NCBI GenBank assembly: GCA_023410885.1
Contig: JAEYPI010000267.1
Span: 1 to 6,226 of the forward strand
Reading direction: 5' to 3'
DNA length: 6,226 nucleotides
DNA from: Bacillota bacterium
GTDB taxonomy: Bacteria; Bacillota; Clostridia; DSM-8532
Below, piece by piece: positions 6,123 through 6,226 of this stretch. The position numbers were made by a program, and so were the translations under genes. Position 1 is the first letter of the stretch. Each line of letters begins with the position of its first letter. The notes under the pieces are model-generated. The model was not told the origin of the DNA and did not search any database. It saw nothing but the letters and a program-made list of their open reading frames with translations.

Positions 6123-6226
6123 ATGCGTGCTGTGGTGCAAAGAGTAAAACGTGCTGAAGTCCGTGTTGATGGACAAGTCACGGGAAAAATTGAGAAAGGT
6201 CTCCTTATCCTCTTAGGTGTTGGCCA
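6123..6226 (+). CDS. dtd: D-aminoacyl-tRNA deacylase, N-terminal fragment (3' end outside window)
   Basis: Only the first 34 codons and two further bases are present; the gene runs off the window. The N-terminus MRAVVQRVKRAEVRVDGQ, followed by GKIEKGLLILLGVG, is the characteristic opening of the DTD family. These dimeric cytoplasmic enzymes release D-amino acids (and glycine mischarged on tRNA-Ala) from tRNA. The catalytic Ser-Gln-Phe and Gly-cisPro motifs of the family cannot all be checked here because most of the protein is missing. The order rel-dtd is widespread in Bacillota, and the 52-base gap without a terminator suggests co-transcription with rel. Confidence 0.92.
   Translation, partial: MRAVVQRVKRAEVRVDGQVTGKIEKGLLILLGVG

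Overview
The window is a compact, same-strand housekeeping segment of a bacterial chromosome. Gene content, strong purine-rich ribosome binding sites, moderate-to-low G+C and a single long bifunctional-type Rel protein all point to a Bacillota genome. The Clostridia fit best, possibly a Peptococcaceae-like lineage, but this is inferred from general character and not from a species-level match.

Layout, all on the + strand: the 3' end of alaS (C-terminal domain only, 1-368); a HIT-family nucleotide hydrolase, hinT (444-788); a consensus-like promoter (813-842) and an approximately 85-nt leader ahead of the small GTG-started gene rpsU for ribosomal protein bS21 (935-1111); yqeY (1124-1567), whose ribosome binding site overlaps the rpsU stop; a perfect 11-bp-stem intrinsic terminator (1571-1602); recJ (1656-3824); a duplicated and hairpin-bearing recJ/rel junction (3798-3872); the full (p)ppGpp synthetase/hydrolase gene (3887-6070); and the first 34 codons of dtd, D-aminoacyl-tRNA deacylase (6123-6226, cut by the window edge). 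No intergenic stretch exceeds 300 bases. No tRNA, rRNA, CRISPR, insertion sequence or phage gene is visible.

The theme is translation quality and its coupling to stress. AlaS charges tRNA-Ala, bS21 is a small-subunit protein, YqeY resembles a tRNA-amidotransferase domain, Rel reads uncharged tRNA on ribosomes, and Dtd removes D-amino acids from tRNA. RecJ, a single-strand 5'-3' exonuclease, is the DNA-repair member. The layout suggests three transcription segments: alaS-hinT; rpsU-yqeY, with its own promoter and terminator; and recJ-rel-dtd.

I see no undescribed multi-gene system here. The two places that depart from routine are non-coding. One is the recJ/rel junction, where a 28-bp perfect direct repeat with a 47-bp period carries a second copy of the recJ tail and stop codon and leaves an 8-bp inverted repeat just upstream of rel. 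The other is the rpsU leader, where the ribosome binding site can pair with an upstream complementary segment.
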